A stretch of DNA of 64,000 nucleotides, taken from contig NZ_CP022163.1 in assembly GCF_002305855.1 (NCBI RefSeq), positions 310,292-374,291 on the forward strand, written 5' to 3'. The DNA comes from Melittangium boletus DSM 14713 (lineage in GTDB: Bacteria > Myxococcota > Myxococcia > Myxococcales > Myxococcaceae). Numbering within the stretch: position 1 is the first letter of the stretch; every line of letters begins with the position of its first letter. A program made the translations under genes and the position numbers. The notes under the pieces were generated by a model, which saw nothing but the letters and a program-made list of their open reading frames with translations, did no database searches and was not told where the DNA came from. This document shows positions 35,574 to 44,650 of the stretch, piece by piece.

Positions 35574-36158
35574 TCACACTTCATCAAAGTATCCGCCTAC
35601 AATGCCAGTTCGTTCCAGTGCGGACTTGATCTTCTCGTCAACGATAAGCGCAGGATGCCAACCCCAGGCTTTAAAGACACGGGCATCTCCAACCTTGGAC
35701 TTATCAATACGCAGACCCGAAACGACTTGGTATTCACCCACTCGCTCCGGTCTTCCGTCCTCCGGAGTGAAGTACCGAGCTTCCGTGCAGGCCGCGTCAT
35801 CGATGCAGCGAACCGTCCGTGCCACGACAAGGAGTTGATAGGGCTCGGTCTGCCCCTCTACGTCAACGGGGAAGAGTTGAGTGTCGTGAGAGGCCATCTC
35901 CCGAAATACGGCCGCTGCTCGTTCACTCAATATTGGCGTCGAGCCCATTCCCGCTGTCGTAAAGTCCAGCGGTTTTCCAGGACGATGGAGTGGAACGCGT
36001 AGTCGAGCGGGCGCCTCTATGGGTTCGCCGCGGGTAAATACCCAGAGATCGTCCAGTTGCTGCCCGTTGGGCATCGTGGGCGCGGCCATGTACCATCGAC
36101 CTGGAACATAGACATCTATTTTCAGATTGAAGTAACGCATGCTCGTGGCATCAGGCAT
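35574..36158 (-). CDS. Imm11-type immunity protein 3
   Basis: 194 residues. Same family (DVYVPGRWYMAAPTMPNGQQ, FPVDVEGQTEPYQLLVVART, WGWHPALIVDEKIKSALER). Overlaps toxin gene 3 by eight bases. More diverged from immunity 2 than the toxins are from each other, as expected when immunity proteins track variable toxin tails. AT-rich codon use. Confidence 0.75.
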   Translation of the reverse strand: MPDATSMRYFNLKIDVYVPGRWYMAAPTMPNGQQLDDLWVFTRGEPIEAPARLRVPLHRPGKPLDFTTAGMGSTPILSERAAAVFREMASHDTQLFPVDVEGQTEPYQLLVVARTVRCIDDAACTEARYFTPEDGRPERVGEYQVVSGLRIDKSKVGDARVFKAWGWHPALIVDEKIKSALERTGIVGGYFDEV

Positions 36159-37443
36159 CTGGATTCCTTGTGATTATTTTTCTCAACTTGGTCCCAGTAG
36201 TCGTCAACTCACGCGCGATTTTGGTCAACACATCGACCAGTGCTCGCCGACATTCAGCGGCGCTCCGACATCCAAGCGTGGCCTGTTCAATCCGACTATA
36301 GACCTCTTCGTGGTACTCGCGAGGGTGCGGTCCCTTGTGCCCCTTGATTCGCACCTGATTCGCGACGTCGCTGAGCTTCATCCCAGCTTGTTCGAAGAAT
36401 GTCTCGAATAGGGGCGTCCAGGGTCCTCCCGAGGCATCGGAGACCTCGTTCTTGTCGGTGCAGATGTGGTGGATGTCTCCGTCCGGGTCTCCCTGGATGA
36501 CGCCACCCGTCCCCATCGCGACCGCCGCTACGGCCGTGGGCGCCAGCGCGACGTTCAGCACTCCCGCCGAGGGCAGTGAGATCGACCTCACCTGCCCCGC
36601 CAGGACTCCTGACAGCTCGAATTCTCCCTCGACCCTCGCCCGCATGGCGGCCTGGGCGGCGCCGGGCAGCTTTGGCCCCTGTGTGGCCATGGCGCTCTTT
36701 CCACCAATGGCCGTCATCGCCACGAGCACCAGGACCCGCGCCCCATTGCCTCCGAGCACTTTTCCGAACCGGTGCCCGGATTCCTCCAGCTGCGCGAAGT
36801 CGCGAGCGTTTTTCGACTCCGCCATGAGCCGCAGGAATCCTTGCCCGAGGTTCCATACCGGCCCCACGCCCAGGTAGGCGATCAGCGAGGCCGTCAGGCC
36901 CATGGCGATGAACTTCGTGATGGGCTCGGGCGCGACCAGCATGACGAGCGACGTCCCGATGATGGACACCACCATCGCTCGAAGCGCCTCGGGATTGGCG
37001 AGGTCCTTCACCACGTCCTCCACCCCTTCCCAGACCGTATCCAGTGCGAAGGAGAGCGCCATCATGCGCCGCTCCATCGGTCCCAGGGTGAACTCACCCG
37101 CGAACAGACTCAGGCACGTGGAGGGATCGCTCTGCCGCTGGCAGTACCGTGAGGATGAAGCGGTCTCCTTCCGGCCTTGCACTCCGTCGACGATTCCCCC
37201 GGCCGAGGCGAGCAACGAGCGCGGGCCCACTTGAGCAGACTCGTCGAGCACGACTTTCAAATTCATGTCGAGCACGAGCCGCGCGACGGCGCTCTTGAAC
37301 TCCCGTTCGTCGATCGTGATCGGCTCGGACTCGCCAGGCCGGTAGACAATCGTGTCCCGTTGCCCGGTATCCAGATTCACGACCCGCGTCGTCGCGCATG
37401 CCGACGCCAGCAGCAGCAACGCGGCGAGTCCGAAGACCCTCAT
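36151..37443 (-). CDS. SitA-like lipoprotein toxin 3 with A/G-H-H nuclease C-terminus
   Basis: 430 residues from ATG 37443 (an in-frame start at 37461 is less likely). Lipobox LASAC. Compared with toxins 1 and 2 it has scattered changes through residues 25-110, near-identity across the hydrophobic middle, the same AHH core (DIHHICTDKN, GHKGPHPREYH) and a distinct last 50 residues (SRIEQATLGCRSAAEC). It is the first toxin of the array; only 54 bp separate it from the upstream MshEN gene, so no separate promoter is certain. Confidence 0.8.
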   Translation of the reverse strand: MRVFGLAALLLLASACATTRVVNLDTGQRDTIVYRPGESEPITIDEREFKSAVARLVLDMNLKVVLDESAQVGPRSLLASAGGIVDGVQGRKETASSSRYCQRQSDPSTCLSLFAGEFTLGPMERRMMALSFALDTVWEGVEDVVKDLANPEALRAMVVSIIGTSLVMLVAPEPITKFIAMGLTASLIAYLGVGPVWNLGQGFLRLMAESKNARDFAQLEESGHRFGKVLGGNGARVLVLVAMTAIGGKSAMATQGPKLPGAAQAAMRARVEGEFELSGVLAGQVRSISLPSAGVLNVALAPTAVAAVAMGTGGVIQGDPDGDIHHICTDKNEVSDASGGPWTPLFETFFEQAGMKLSDVANQVRIKGHKGPHPREYHEEVYSRIEQATLGCRSAAECRRALVDVLTKIARELTTTGTKLRKIITRNPDA

Positions 37444-37497
37444 TCCCACCTCCGTATCCAACGCCCCTACGTAACACGGGGCGTCGCGCGGAGTGGG

Positions 37498-39504
37498 TCA
37501 GACGGAGGTTCCCCGCAGCCGGCCGTAGGCCTCCGAGGCCGCCGCGAGCAACCGCTCCATCTCGTCGAGTTCCCCGGGTCCGAAGGGCGCGGGTCCTCCA
37601 TCGATGACGAGGAACCCCACCGCGCGCTGGTTCACCCGGATGGGCGCCGCCATCAGGTTGGAATAGGTCTCCCCCAGGGCCGCGAAGAGCACCTCGTCCG
37701 TCTGGCTCAAGGGCTTGGACGAGACCACGGGTCTTCCATCCGACTCCGCCTGAGAGAGGATCGACGGCACCGCGAGATTCACCTGCAATGCCACCACATC
37801 GGGCTTGTCACTGCCCGGGCCGAACGCCTGCCCCACCCGCACCGAGCCAAAGGTCTCTCCCAGCAGGAAGCCCCGGGGGAAGCGGCCCTGCGCATACGAC
37901 AGCAACGCCTGGCCCAGCTCTCCGCACGTCTTCGCCCGCTGCAAGGCCTCCACGGCCTCGGGGAGTTGCACCCACTGCACGCCTGGCGAACCGTCCTCGC
38001 TGAACTCGGTGGAGGGATCCCAGTCCGGGATGAAATCCACCACGGGCGCGGGTGCGACCAGCTCCGGCTCCTGCGAGGAGAAGTCCACCTCGATGCACCG
38101 GCTCGCCCATGACGACGAGCCCGAGTCCGACTCGATGTACTCAAGGTCCGACGACATCTTCAGCGCCTCGGGAGACGCCGAAGCACTCTCGGCGGGAAGC
38201 TCGAGCATCGCCCTCGGCCTTCGTCCCCGGCGGTCCTCCTTCGGCGCTGAATCCTCCGGAATATGGAAGGGAGGCGGCGTCCCCGCCGCGCGGACCAACG
38301 CGGAGGGGACCTCTTCCTCGGGCTCGGGCTCCCATGCATCGGAGATGGGCTCGGCCGTGCGCAGGATGTCCGCCAACGCGTCCTCGAAGGGAATGTCCCG
38401 CTCCGCGCTCTCCGTCAGCGCCTCGATCGGCGTGTCATCGGCCAACCGCTCCACCCCTGGCGTCTTGACCGGCTCGGGCTCCGGCTCGGCCAGGACCTGG
38501 GCCACGGGAATGAGGGCCTCGGGGGGCGCGGGAGGTGGCGTCGGCGATGGAGGCGCCACCTCCTGGACTTCCTGGACGGGAGGCGTGCTCGGAGGAGGAG
38601 GCGGCGGCACGGCGACGGGCTCCCGTGGGGGCTGCACCACCGTCAAGGGCGTTGGCATGGAACGCACGCTGGAGACCAACGGCGCCCCCCCCACGAGCCG
38701 GTTCCTGGCGGCCCGGGGAGAGGCGCCCGCGGGGGTTCTCGGCATGAGGCCCGGAGGACGGCCCGGAGCCGCGGCGCCAAAAGAGAAGGCCGGAGCGGTG
38801 CCCGCCGCCAGGGCCACGGTGGGCGCGGGCCGGGGCGCCGCCGCGACGAGGACATTTCCCGTGGGAGGCGCCGAGACCGAACGCGGCGCCACCGCGAGGG
38901 GAATGGCCACCGGAGCGGGCGGGGGCTTCGCCGGAGCGGGCCGCGCCACGGCGGCGGGCGGAACCGCCTGGACGGCCGGCGCGGGCCGAGGCGAAGGACT
39001 CAAGGCCACGCCCGGTGAATTCCCCTGCCCCGCTCCGGGCCGGGGCTGTCCGGAACGCGCGGGCCTCACGGGCCGGGGCAAGCCGTAGTGCTTCTCCAGC
39101 ACTTGCAGCAGGCGCGGCTCCGGGATGATGGAGGGGACCACGCGCATGCCCGTGGCGAACGCGAGCGAGTCCACGTGCCGGGGATCCTGCGGCTCGGCCA
39201 GGGCCATGCGCAGGCGGCGGCCCTCGAGCGCCAACGGGAAGGCGAGGTGCTGGCGTGCGAGCTCGGGTTTGAGCAGGGCCACGGTCTCGGCGGGAACGGC
39301 TTCCAGCTCCGCCTCGGTCACGAGGGGGAAGTAGTAGGTATCCGACAGCGCCTGTCCCAGCGTGGCCAGATCGAGCATTCCCAGCTCGACCAGGTTGGTG
39401 CCCAGACTGCCGCCGTAGATGAGGCGTGACTTGAGGGCCTCATCCAGCTGCGCCTGGGTGAGGAGTCCCTTTCGGACAAGATGCGCTCCGAGCTGATCGA
39501 CCAT
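37498..39504 (-). CDS. MshEN (T2SSE N-terminal)-domain protein with Pro/Ala-rich linker and GAF-like C-terminus
   Basis: About 668 residues from the ATG at 39504 (frame open to 39600). Residues 1-140 match the MshEN/T2SSE_N fold, a c-di-GMP-binding module of secretion ATPases (LGAHLVRKGLLTQAQLDEAL, LGTNLVELGMLDLATLGQAL, LLKPELARQHLAFPLALEGR). A long low-complexity linker (about 160-480) follows. The last ~140 residues look like a GAF-type sensor (PIRVNQRAVGFLVIDGGPAPFGPGELDEMERLL). No ATPase domain is present, so this is not a PilB/GspE enzyme. Beside exopolysaccharide genes, a c-di-GMP-linked regulatory role is plausible. Confidence 0.75.
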   Translation of the reverse strand: MVDQLGAHLVRKGLLTQAQLDEALKSRLIYGGSLGTNLVELGMLDLATLGQALSDTYYFPLVTEAELEAVPAETVALLKPELARQHLAFPLALEGRRLRMALAEPQDPRHVDSLAFATGMRVVPSIIPEPRLLQVLEKHYGLPRPVRPARSGQPRPGAGQGNSPGVALSPSPRPAPAVQAVPPAAVARPAPAKPPPAPVAIPLAVAPRSVSAPPTGNVLVAAAPRPAPTVALAAGTAPAFSFGAAAPGRPPGLMPRTPAGASPRAARNRLVGGAPLVSSVRSMPTPLTVVQPPREPVAVPPPPPPSTPPVQEVQEVAPPSPTPPPAPPEALIPVAQVLAEPEPEPVKTPGVERLADDTPIEALTESAERDIPFEDALADILRTAEPISDAWEPEPEEEVPSALVRAAGTPPPFHIPEDSAPKEDRRGRRPRAMLELPAESASASPEALKMSSDLEYIESDSGSSSWASRCIEVDFSSQEPELVAPAPVVDFIPDWDPSTEFSEDGSPGVQWVQLPEAVEALQRAKTCGELGQALLSYAQGRFPRGFLLGETFGSVRVGQAFGPGSDKPDVVALQVNLAVPSILSQAESDGRPVVSSKPLSQTDEVLFAALGETYSNLMAAPIRVNQRAVGFLVIDGGPAPFGPGELDEMERLLAAASEAYGRLRGTSV

Positions 39505-39606
39505 ACAGCGGGGATAGTAGGGCGCCCCGCCGCCAGTGGCCGTACCCGGAAGCCCCGAGAAGTCCGACACAAGCCAGAACTTCGCGGGGCTGTTGGTCAC
39601 TCCACG

Positions 39607-41028
39607 CTAATAGGCATTCTTGGACAGGAAACCGCCCAGCGCCGTGCGCACGAGGATCTTCAGGTCCATGAGCAGCGACCAGTTCTCGATGTAGTACAGG
39701 TCGTACTCAATCCGCTTCTGGATGGACGTCTGTCCCCGCAGGCCGTTGATCTGCGCCCAGCCGGTGATGCCAGCCTTCACCTTGTGGCGCAGGTGATAGC
39801 GGGGAATCTGACGTTTGAACTCCTCGATGAACACGGGGCGCTCGGGCCGGGGACCCACGAGGCTCATGTCGCCCGTCAGCACGTTGAAGAACTGGGGCAA
39901 TTCGTCGAGCGAGTACTTGCGCAGGAACGTGCCGATGGGCGTGCGCCGCGGATCGTCCTTGCTGGCCATGAGCGCGCCGGAGGACTCGGCGTCCGTGCGC
40001 ATGGTGCGGAACTTGAGGATGTGGAACGTCTGGCCATCCATGCCCATGCGCTCCTGGGCATAGAGCAGGGGCCCCCGGCTGGTGAGCTTCACCGCGATCG
40101 CCACGAGCAGCATGAAAGGCGCGCTCACGAAGAGCGCCACCAGCGCGAAGAGGATGTCGAAGACGCGCTTGGCCACCATGTTCCAGCCCGCCATGGGGTC
40201 GCCCTGGAGGCTGATGATGGGCAGGCCGCCGAACTCCTCCAGCCCTCCGTACAGGGTGACGTACTGGTAGAGGTCCGGCACCACCTTCACGTCCACCGTG
40301 CGCAGCGCCAGCTGCTCCATGAGCGGCTTGACGGCGGCCTGGTCCTCGAGCGGCACCGCGATGATGACCTGATCCACCGAGCGCGCATCCAGCACGGTGT
40401 CCACGTCCTTCACGTGGCCCACCACCGGCACGCCCAGCACCTGCTGGCCCACCTTGTCCGGGTGCAGGGACAGCAGGCCCACCACGCGAAAGCCCAGTTC
40501 CTTGTGGCCCTCCACCGTCTCGATGACGCGCTGGCCCAGCTCCCCCGCGCCGATGACGAGGATGGACTTGAGGTTGTAGCCCCGCCGGCGCACCGCGCTG
40601 AGCACCCCGCGCAGCACCAGCCGCGCCGAGGACACGCCCACGAACGCGTAGACGGAGAAGAAGGCCAGCATCAGGCGCGAGTAGCGCTCGCGCGTGAAGT
40701 ACGTGAGCGCCACCACGATGAGCGTGGCCATGATGGTGGCCTTGAAGACCTCGAAGACCTCGCCGATGTGCGTGCGCGCCCGGTTGGTGGCGTACAGCCG
40801 CGCCTGCCGGTAGGTGATGGGGAAGACGAGCAGCACCGTCGCCAGCGACAGCAGCGTCTCCTCCCAGGCGGGCATTCCGTACATCACCGGAATGGGGCCA
40901 TCGAAGCGCGTGACGTACGCGAGCACGAACGCGCCCGTCAGCATCACCACATCGGCCGCGATCTTGATGGACGTGTAGAAGCGCTGGAACCGGCTGAACA
41001 CGCGGAACTCCTTGCCCTGGACCTGCAC
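39607..41028 (-). CDS. Undecaprenyl-phosphate hexose-1-phosphate transferase (initiating polyprenyl glycosylphosphotransferase)
   Basis: 473 residues, GTG start. Four N-terminal membrane helices, a Rossmann-like CoA-binding_3 domain (ILVIGAGELGQRVIE), a fifth helix (RVFDILFALVALFVSAPFMLLV) and the catalytic bacterial sugar transferase domain with FHILKFRTMRTDAE, SLDELPQFFNVLTGDMSLVGPRPERP and AGITGWAQINGLRGQT. This class loads the first sugar onto the lipid carrier for exopolysaccharide or capsule assembly; EpsZ and ExoE of Myxococcus xanthus are of this type. Next to two glycosyltransferase genes. Confidence 0.92.
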   Translation of the reverse strand: MQVQGKEFRVFSRFQRFYTSIKIAADVVMLTGAFVLAYVTRFDGPIPVMYGMPAWEETLLSLATVLLVFPITYRQARLYATNRARTHIGEVFEVFKATIMATLIVVALTYFTRERYSRLMLAFFSVYAFVGVSSARLVLRGVLSAVRRRGYNLKSILVIGAGELGQRVIETVEGHKELGFRVVGLLSLHPDKVGQQVLGVPVVGHVKDVDTVLDARSVDQVIIAVPLEDQAAVKPLMEQLALRTVDVKVVPDLYQYVTLYGGLEEFGGLPIISLQGDPMAGWNMVAKRVFDILFALVALFVSAPFMLLVAIAVKLTSRGPLLYAQERMGMDGQTFHILKFRTMRTDAESSGALMASKDDPRRTPIGTFLRKYSLDELPQFFNVLTGDMSLVGPRPERPVFIEEFKRQIPRYHLRHKVKAGITGWAQINGLRGQTSIQKRIEYDLYYIENWSLLMDLKILVRTALGGFLSKNAY

Positions 41029-41223
41029 ACCGCCTGCCCGCCACCTGCAAGCGGCGCACCCCGCGTCAGGAGCCGTCCGTTACCGGACACCCCTCGTGGC
41101 GGGTGGGCTCGTAGCATGGAAAGCGCCCGGAATCCAAGGGGTTGCCCCTGCCCCCTCCCCCGTTGGGGCCCCTACTTCCGGCCCCCTCCGCCCCGGGGAT
41201 GTGTGACGTCCGTGACACCCTTG

Positions 41224-42345
41224 TCAGGGTGCGGCGTGCCTCCCCATGAGCGCGTCCACCTCGGCCATCACCGCCCGCTGGAAGGCGGCCCGGCTGAAGC
41301 GCTCGGCCTGCGCCCGGGCGTCGGCGGGCTGGAAGCCCGGCTCCCAGGCCTCGAAGCGGCGCACGGCGTCCGCCAGGGCCTCGGGCGTCTGCGCGTCGAA
41401 GAAGACGCCCGTACGGGGACCGACCGTCTCCAGGGCGCCCCCCCGCCCGTAGGCGATGACGGGCCGGCCCGAGGCCTGCGCCTCCAGGGGAACGATGCCG
41501 AAGTCCTCCTCGGGGGTGAAGATGAGGGCCCGCGCGTCGCGGTAGAGCCCCGTGAGCGCCTCGTCCGACACGGAGCCGAGGAAGCGGATGTGCGGGGGCA
41601 AGGGCCCCGAGGTGAGCTTCGCGGCCTCCTGGCCGGTGCCCACCACCCACAGGGGCGCGTCCAGGTGGCGGAAGGCCTCCAGCGCGATGTCCAACCGCTT
41701 GTAGGGAGCGAAGGCGCCCAGCCACAGGTAGTAGCCGCCCTGCCCGAGCCCCGTGAGCGGGTGCTGGCAGAAGCGCTCCAGGGCCACGGGCGGATACACC
41801 ACGGTGGCGTCCCGACCCCAGAAGCGCTTCACCTTCCGCGCGATGTGCTGGCTGTTGACGAGCACGCGGTCCACACCCGCGGTGCTCTCACGGTCCCACT
41901 TCTGGAGCATGGGGCGCACCGCGTGTGCCGCCATCCGCACGGGCAGCGAGGCCCGGCCCGGTCCGAAGTAGTCGTCGAACAGATCCCACATGTAGCGCAT
42001 GGGCGCGTGCACGTAGGAGAGGTGCCTGGCCCCTGGCGGCTTGCGGATGCCCTTGGCCACGCAATGGCTGGAGGAGATGACCAGGTCGTAGTCGTCCGCC
42101 AGGTGCATGGACTCGATGACCTGGGGAAGCACCGGGAGGAAGTGCCGGTAGAGCTTGTGGATGCGGGGCACATGCTGGAGCACGGACGTGTGGATGGGCC
42201 GGGCTTCGATGCGCGGGTGCACGGCGCCAGGGCGGTGCACGAGGGTGTGGATGTCCGCCCGCGGGAAGAGCTCGCACAGTGCCTCGAGCACGTGCTCCCC
42301 TCCGCGCTGGGTGACGAGCCAATCATGGACGAGGGCGACCTTCAC
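41224..42345 (-). CDS. Glycosyltransferase, GT4-like
   Basis: About 373 residues from GTG 42345 (AAGG seven bases before; frame open to 42363). GT-B fold: N-terminal VKVALVHDWLVTQRGGEHVLEAL, then the donor domain with YLWLGAFAPYKRLDIALEAF and the EX7E-like FTPEEDFGIVPLEAQASGRPVIAYGRGG. Cytoplasmic. Its start is only 32 bp from the divergent glycosyltransferase gene, so the two promoters overlap or one is internal. Confidence 0.9.
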   Translation of the reverse strand: MKVALVHDWLVTQRGGEHVLEALCELFPRADIHTLVHRPGAVHPRIEARPIHTSVLQHVPRIHKLYRHFLPVLPQVIESMHLADDYDLVISSSHCVAKGIRKPPGARHLSYVHAPMRYMWDLFDDYFGPGRASLPVRMAAHAVRPMLQKWDRESTAGVDRVLVNSQHIARKVKRFWGRDATVVYPPVALERFCQHPLTGLGQGGYYLWLGAFAPYKRLDIALEAFRHLDAPLWVVGTGQEAAKLTSGPLPPHIRFLGSVSDEALTGLYRDARALIFTPEEDFGIVPLEAQASGRPVIAYGRGGALETVGPRTGVFFDAQTPEALADAVRRFEAWEPGFQPADARAQAERFSRAAFQRAVMAEVDALMGRHAAP

Positions 42346-42377
42346 GGGCGCGCCTTGTATCACCCCCAGCCCTCCTC

Positions 42378-43481
42378 GTGGGTGTGGTAGTGCCTGACTC
42401 CGTGGCGAACGTCCTCATCGACCTGCGCATGGTCCGTGGCCGGCTGCACGGCATCGCGCGATACGCGCTGGAGCTGGCCTGCCGGCTGCCCGAGCTGGCG
42501 CCAGACCTGCGCTTCGCCGGGCTCACCGGCCCCGAGGGGCTGCCCACGAATCTGGGCACGCTCACTCCCCGGCTGCCCCTGCACCGCTGCCCGGTGGGCT
42601 TCCTGTCCCCACTCGAGCAGCCCGCGCTCGCCGCGTCGCTGGTGCGGCTGGACCCGGACCTGTTCCACGCGACGTCCTTTTCCGTCCCCGCGCTGTGGCC
42701 CGGCCGCCTGGTGGCCACGCTCCATGACGCCAACCACCTGGTGCTCGCCGAGGAGTACGGCACGAGCCGCCGCGTCTACTACCGGCTCATCGTGGGCCCT
42801 CGGGCGAAGAGGGCCCAGGCCCTCATCACCGTCTCGGAGTTCTCCCGGGACGAGCTGGCGCGAGAGCTGGGCCTGTCGCCTTACCGGCTCCAGGTCATCC
42901 CCAACGGAGTGGACGCGCGCTACCAGCCCCAGATGGCCTCCGAGCTGAAGGCCTTCCGCGAGCGCCACCAGCTGCCGCCGCGCTTCCTGCTCGCGGTGGG
43001 CAACACCAAGCCCTTCAAGAACCTGGGGATGCTGGCGGACGTGGCGGAGGAGCTGCCTGAGCCCCTGGTGTTGCTCGCGGGCGAGCGCGCGGCGTGGGAG
43101 CTGGGCTTTCCCGACGGCACGCGCGAGCTGTCCAACATGCCCGAGGAAGACATGCCCCGCCTGTACGGAGCGGCGACGGCCCTGCTCCTGCCGTCGCGCT
43201 ACGAGGGCTTTGGACTGCCCGCGCTGGAGGCCATGGCGTGTGGCACGCCGGTGGTGGCCGCGCGCGCCACGTCCCTGCCCGAGGTGGTGGGCGAGGCCGC
43301 GTTGCTGCTCCCTCCCGACGATGCCTCCGCCTGGAAGGACGCGGCGCAGCGGCTGGTGCGGGACGACGCCCTGCGCCGGAGCCTCGGGGAGAAGGGCCGC
43401 GAGCGCGCCGGACTCTTCACCTGGGACGACTGCGCCCGGCGCACGCTGGCCACCTACCGCCGGGCACTGGAGGCCCGCTGA
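42378..43481 (+). CDS. Glycosyltransferase, GT4 family
   Basis: 367 residues. GT-B fold with N-terminal VLIDLRMVRGRLHGIARYALELA, ATLHDANHLVLAEEYG, the hinge LAVGNTKPFKNLGMLADVA and the donor-site LPSRYEGFGLPALEAMACGTPVVAARATSLPEV. Several in-frame GTGs lie in the first 20 codons and none has a clear ribosome binding site, so the start is uncertain. Probably works with the divergent glycosyltransferase and the initiating transferase in one polysaccharide pathway. Confidence 0.88.
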   Translation: MGVVVPDSVANVLIDLRMVRGRLHGIARYALELACRLPELAPDLRFAGLTGPEGLPTNLGTLTPRLPLHRCPVGFLSPLEQPALAASLVRLDPDLFHATSFSVPALWPGRLVATLHDANHLVLAEEYGTSRRVYYRLIVGPRAKRAQALITVSEFSRDELARELGLSPYRLQVIPNGVDARYQPQMASELKAFRERHQLPPRFLLAVGNTKPFKNLGMLADVAEELPEPLVLLAGERAAWELGFPDGTRELSNMPEEDMPRLYGAATALLLPSRYEGFGLPALEAMACGTPVVAARATSLPEVVGEAALLLPPDDASAWKDAAQRLVRDDALRRSLGEKGRERAGLFTWDDCARRTLATYRRALEAR

Positions 43482-43497
43482 GCCCTCCGGGTGTTGC

Positions 43498-44583
43498 TCA
43501 CGACGCGGCCAGGACCTCCGGCTCCGCGCGGGCCACGGGCACGGTGCGCTCCAGCTCCTCGGGGTGCAGCCGGAACCACTTGGCGACGAGCAGCACTTCC
43601 TGCGCCTCGTGGGCGCGCAGGCCCACCATCTTCGGCTCCGGCTTCTCGAAAACCTCGCGCACCTTCGCCTCCAGGACGTGCCGCTCCTCGGGCGACACCG
43701 GCGCGGCGGACTCCCAGCGCACGCTGCCCCGGCGGATGATGTAGACGCGATCCTCCCCCGCCTCGCCCGGCACGGTGTAGACGAAGGACAAGCGCTCCAC
43801 GAACTGGCCCACCTGGAGCAACGCGTCCCGCACGCGCTCCAGCGACTCCGAGCGGTCGCGCAGCTCGGCGGCATGCTCGAACTGGAGCCGCCGGGCCGCC
43901 AGCGCCATGCGCTCGCGCAGCAGCACGAGCGGCTGATCCGTCAACCCATTGAGGAAGTCGCGCGCCAGGGCGACACGGGCCTCGTACTCGGTGCGCGTGC
44001 ACCCGCCCGCGCAGGGGGACAGGCACCGGCCCAGTTGCCCACGCATGCACCGGGGATCCTCCTGGACGCGGAACAGCTCGATCTGATCCGCCAGCCGCAT
44101 GGGCGTGTCCGAGGAGCAGTCGCGCAGCTCCAGCAAGTCACCCACCGCCCGGACCGCCTCGGAGGCGCGGCGCCGGCCTCGCACGGGCCCGAAGTACTCG
44201 GCCCCATCGTTGATGACCTGGCTCGCCACCAACAGCCGGGGCACGGGCTCGCGCGTGAGCTTGAGGAAGCACAGCAGGTTGTCCCGCTTGTGCTCCACGT
44301 TGAAAGGCGGCCGCCAGCGCTTGATGGAACGGAACTCCTGCAACAGGGCGGCGAACTCGCTCGGGGTGTACTCCCACTCCACCCCGTGCGCATGGCCGAT
44401 GATCTCCGCCCCCTTCTCGCCGCGAGGCGCCCGGAAGTACGACAGCAGCCGCGTGCGCACCCGCACGGACTTGCCCACGTAGAGCACCTCTCCCGAGGGC
44501 CCGCTCATGCGGTACACCCCGGGACGGTTCTCGGCGCGAGCCCGGACGTGCTCGCGCAATTGTTCGACTCGCGATGCGCTCAT
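43498..44583 (-). CDS. UvrC N-terminal-like GIY-YIG nuclease (Cho-like)
   Basis: 361 residues. GIY-YIG domain (PGVYRMSGPSGEVLYVGKSVRVRTRLLSY) followed by the UvrC-type Cys cluster (CMRGQLGRCLSPCAGGC), a UVR-like helix pair and a short tail. The RNase H and (HhH)2 domains of full UvrC are missing, so only the 3' incision half is represented, as in E. coli Cho. Start at ATG 44583; the upstream frame to 44619 is not supported. It converges with the glycosyltransferase gene. Confidence 0.82.
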   Translation of the reverse strand: MSASRVEQLREHVRARAENRPGVYRMSGPSGEVLYVGKSVRVRTRLLSYFRAPRGEKGAEIIGHAHGVEWEYTPSEFAALLQEFRSIKRWRPPFNVEHKRDNLLCFLKLTREPVPRLLVASQVINDGAEYFGPVRGRRRASEAVRAVGDLLELRDCSSDTPMRLADQIELFRVQEDPRCMRGQLGRCLSPCAGGCTRTEYEARVALARDFLNGLTDQPLVLLRERMALAARRLQFEHAAELRDRSESLERVRDALLQVGQFVERLSFVYTVPGEAGEDRVYIIRRGSVRWESAAPVSPEERHVLEAKVREVFEKPEPKMVGLRAHEAQEVLLVAKWFRLHPEELERTVPVARAEPEVLAAS

Positions 44584-44650
44584 GTCTGGAGAGCGCACCC
44601 TACAGGCAACCCGCGTCACTCCTGGACAGGCGGAGAGGCGGGCCCCTGAC

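Noticed and set aside
32087..37443. Insertion sequence or prophage as the source of the repeats
   Set aside because: No transposase, integrase, terminal inverted repeats or target duplications; the repeats are explained by duplicated toxin genes.
37498..39504. PilB/GspE-type secretion ATPase
   Set aside because: Only the N-terminal MshEN domain is present; there are no Walker motifs.
39481..42390. 969-codon plus-strand open frame
   Set aside because: Antisense to the initiating sugar transferase and glycosyltransferase genes, which carry clear motifs.
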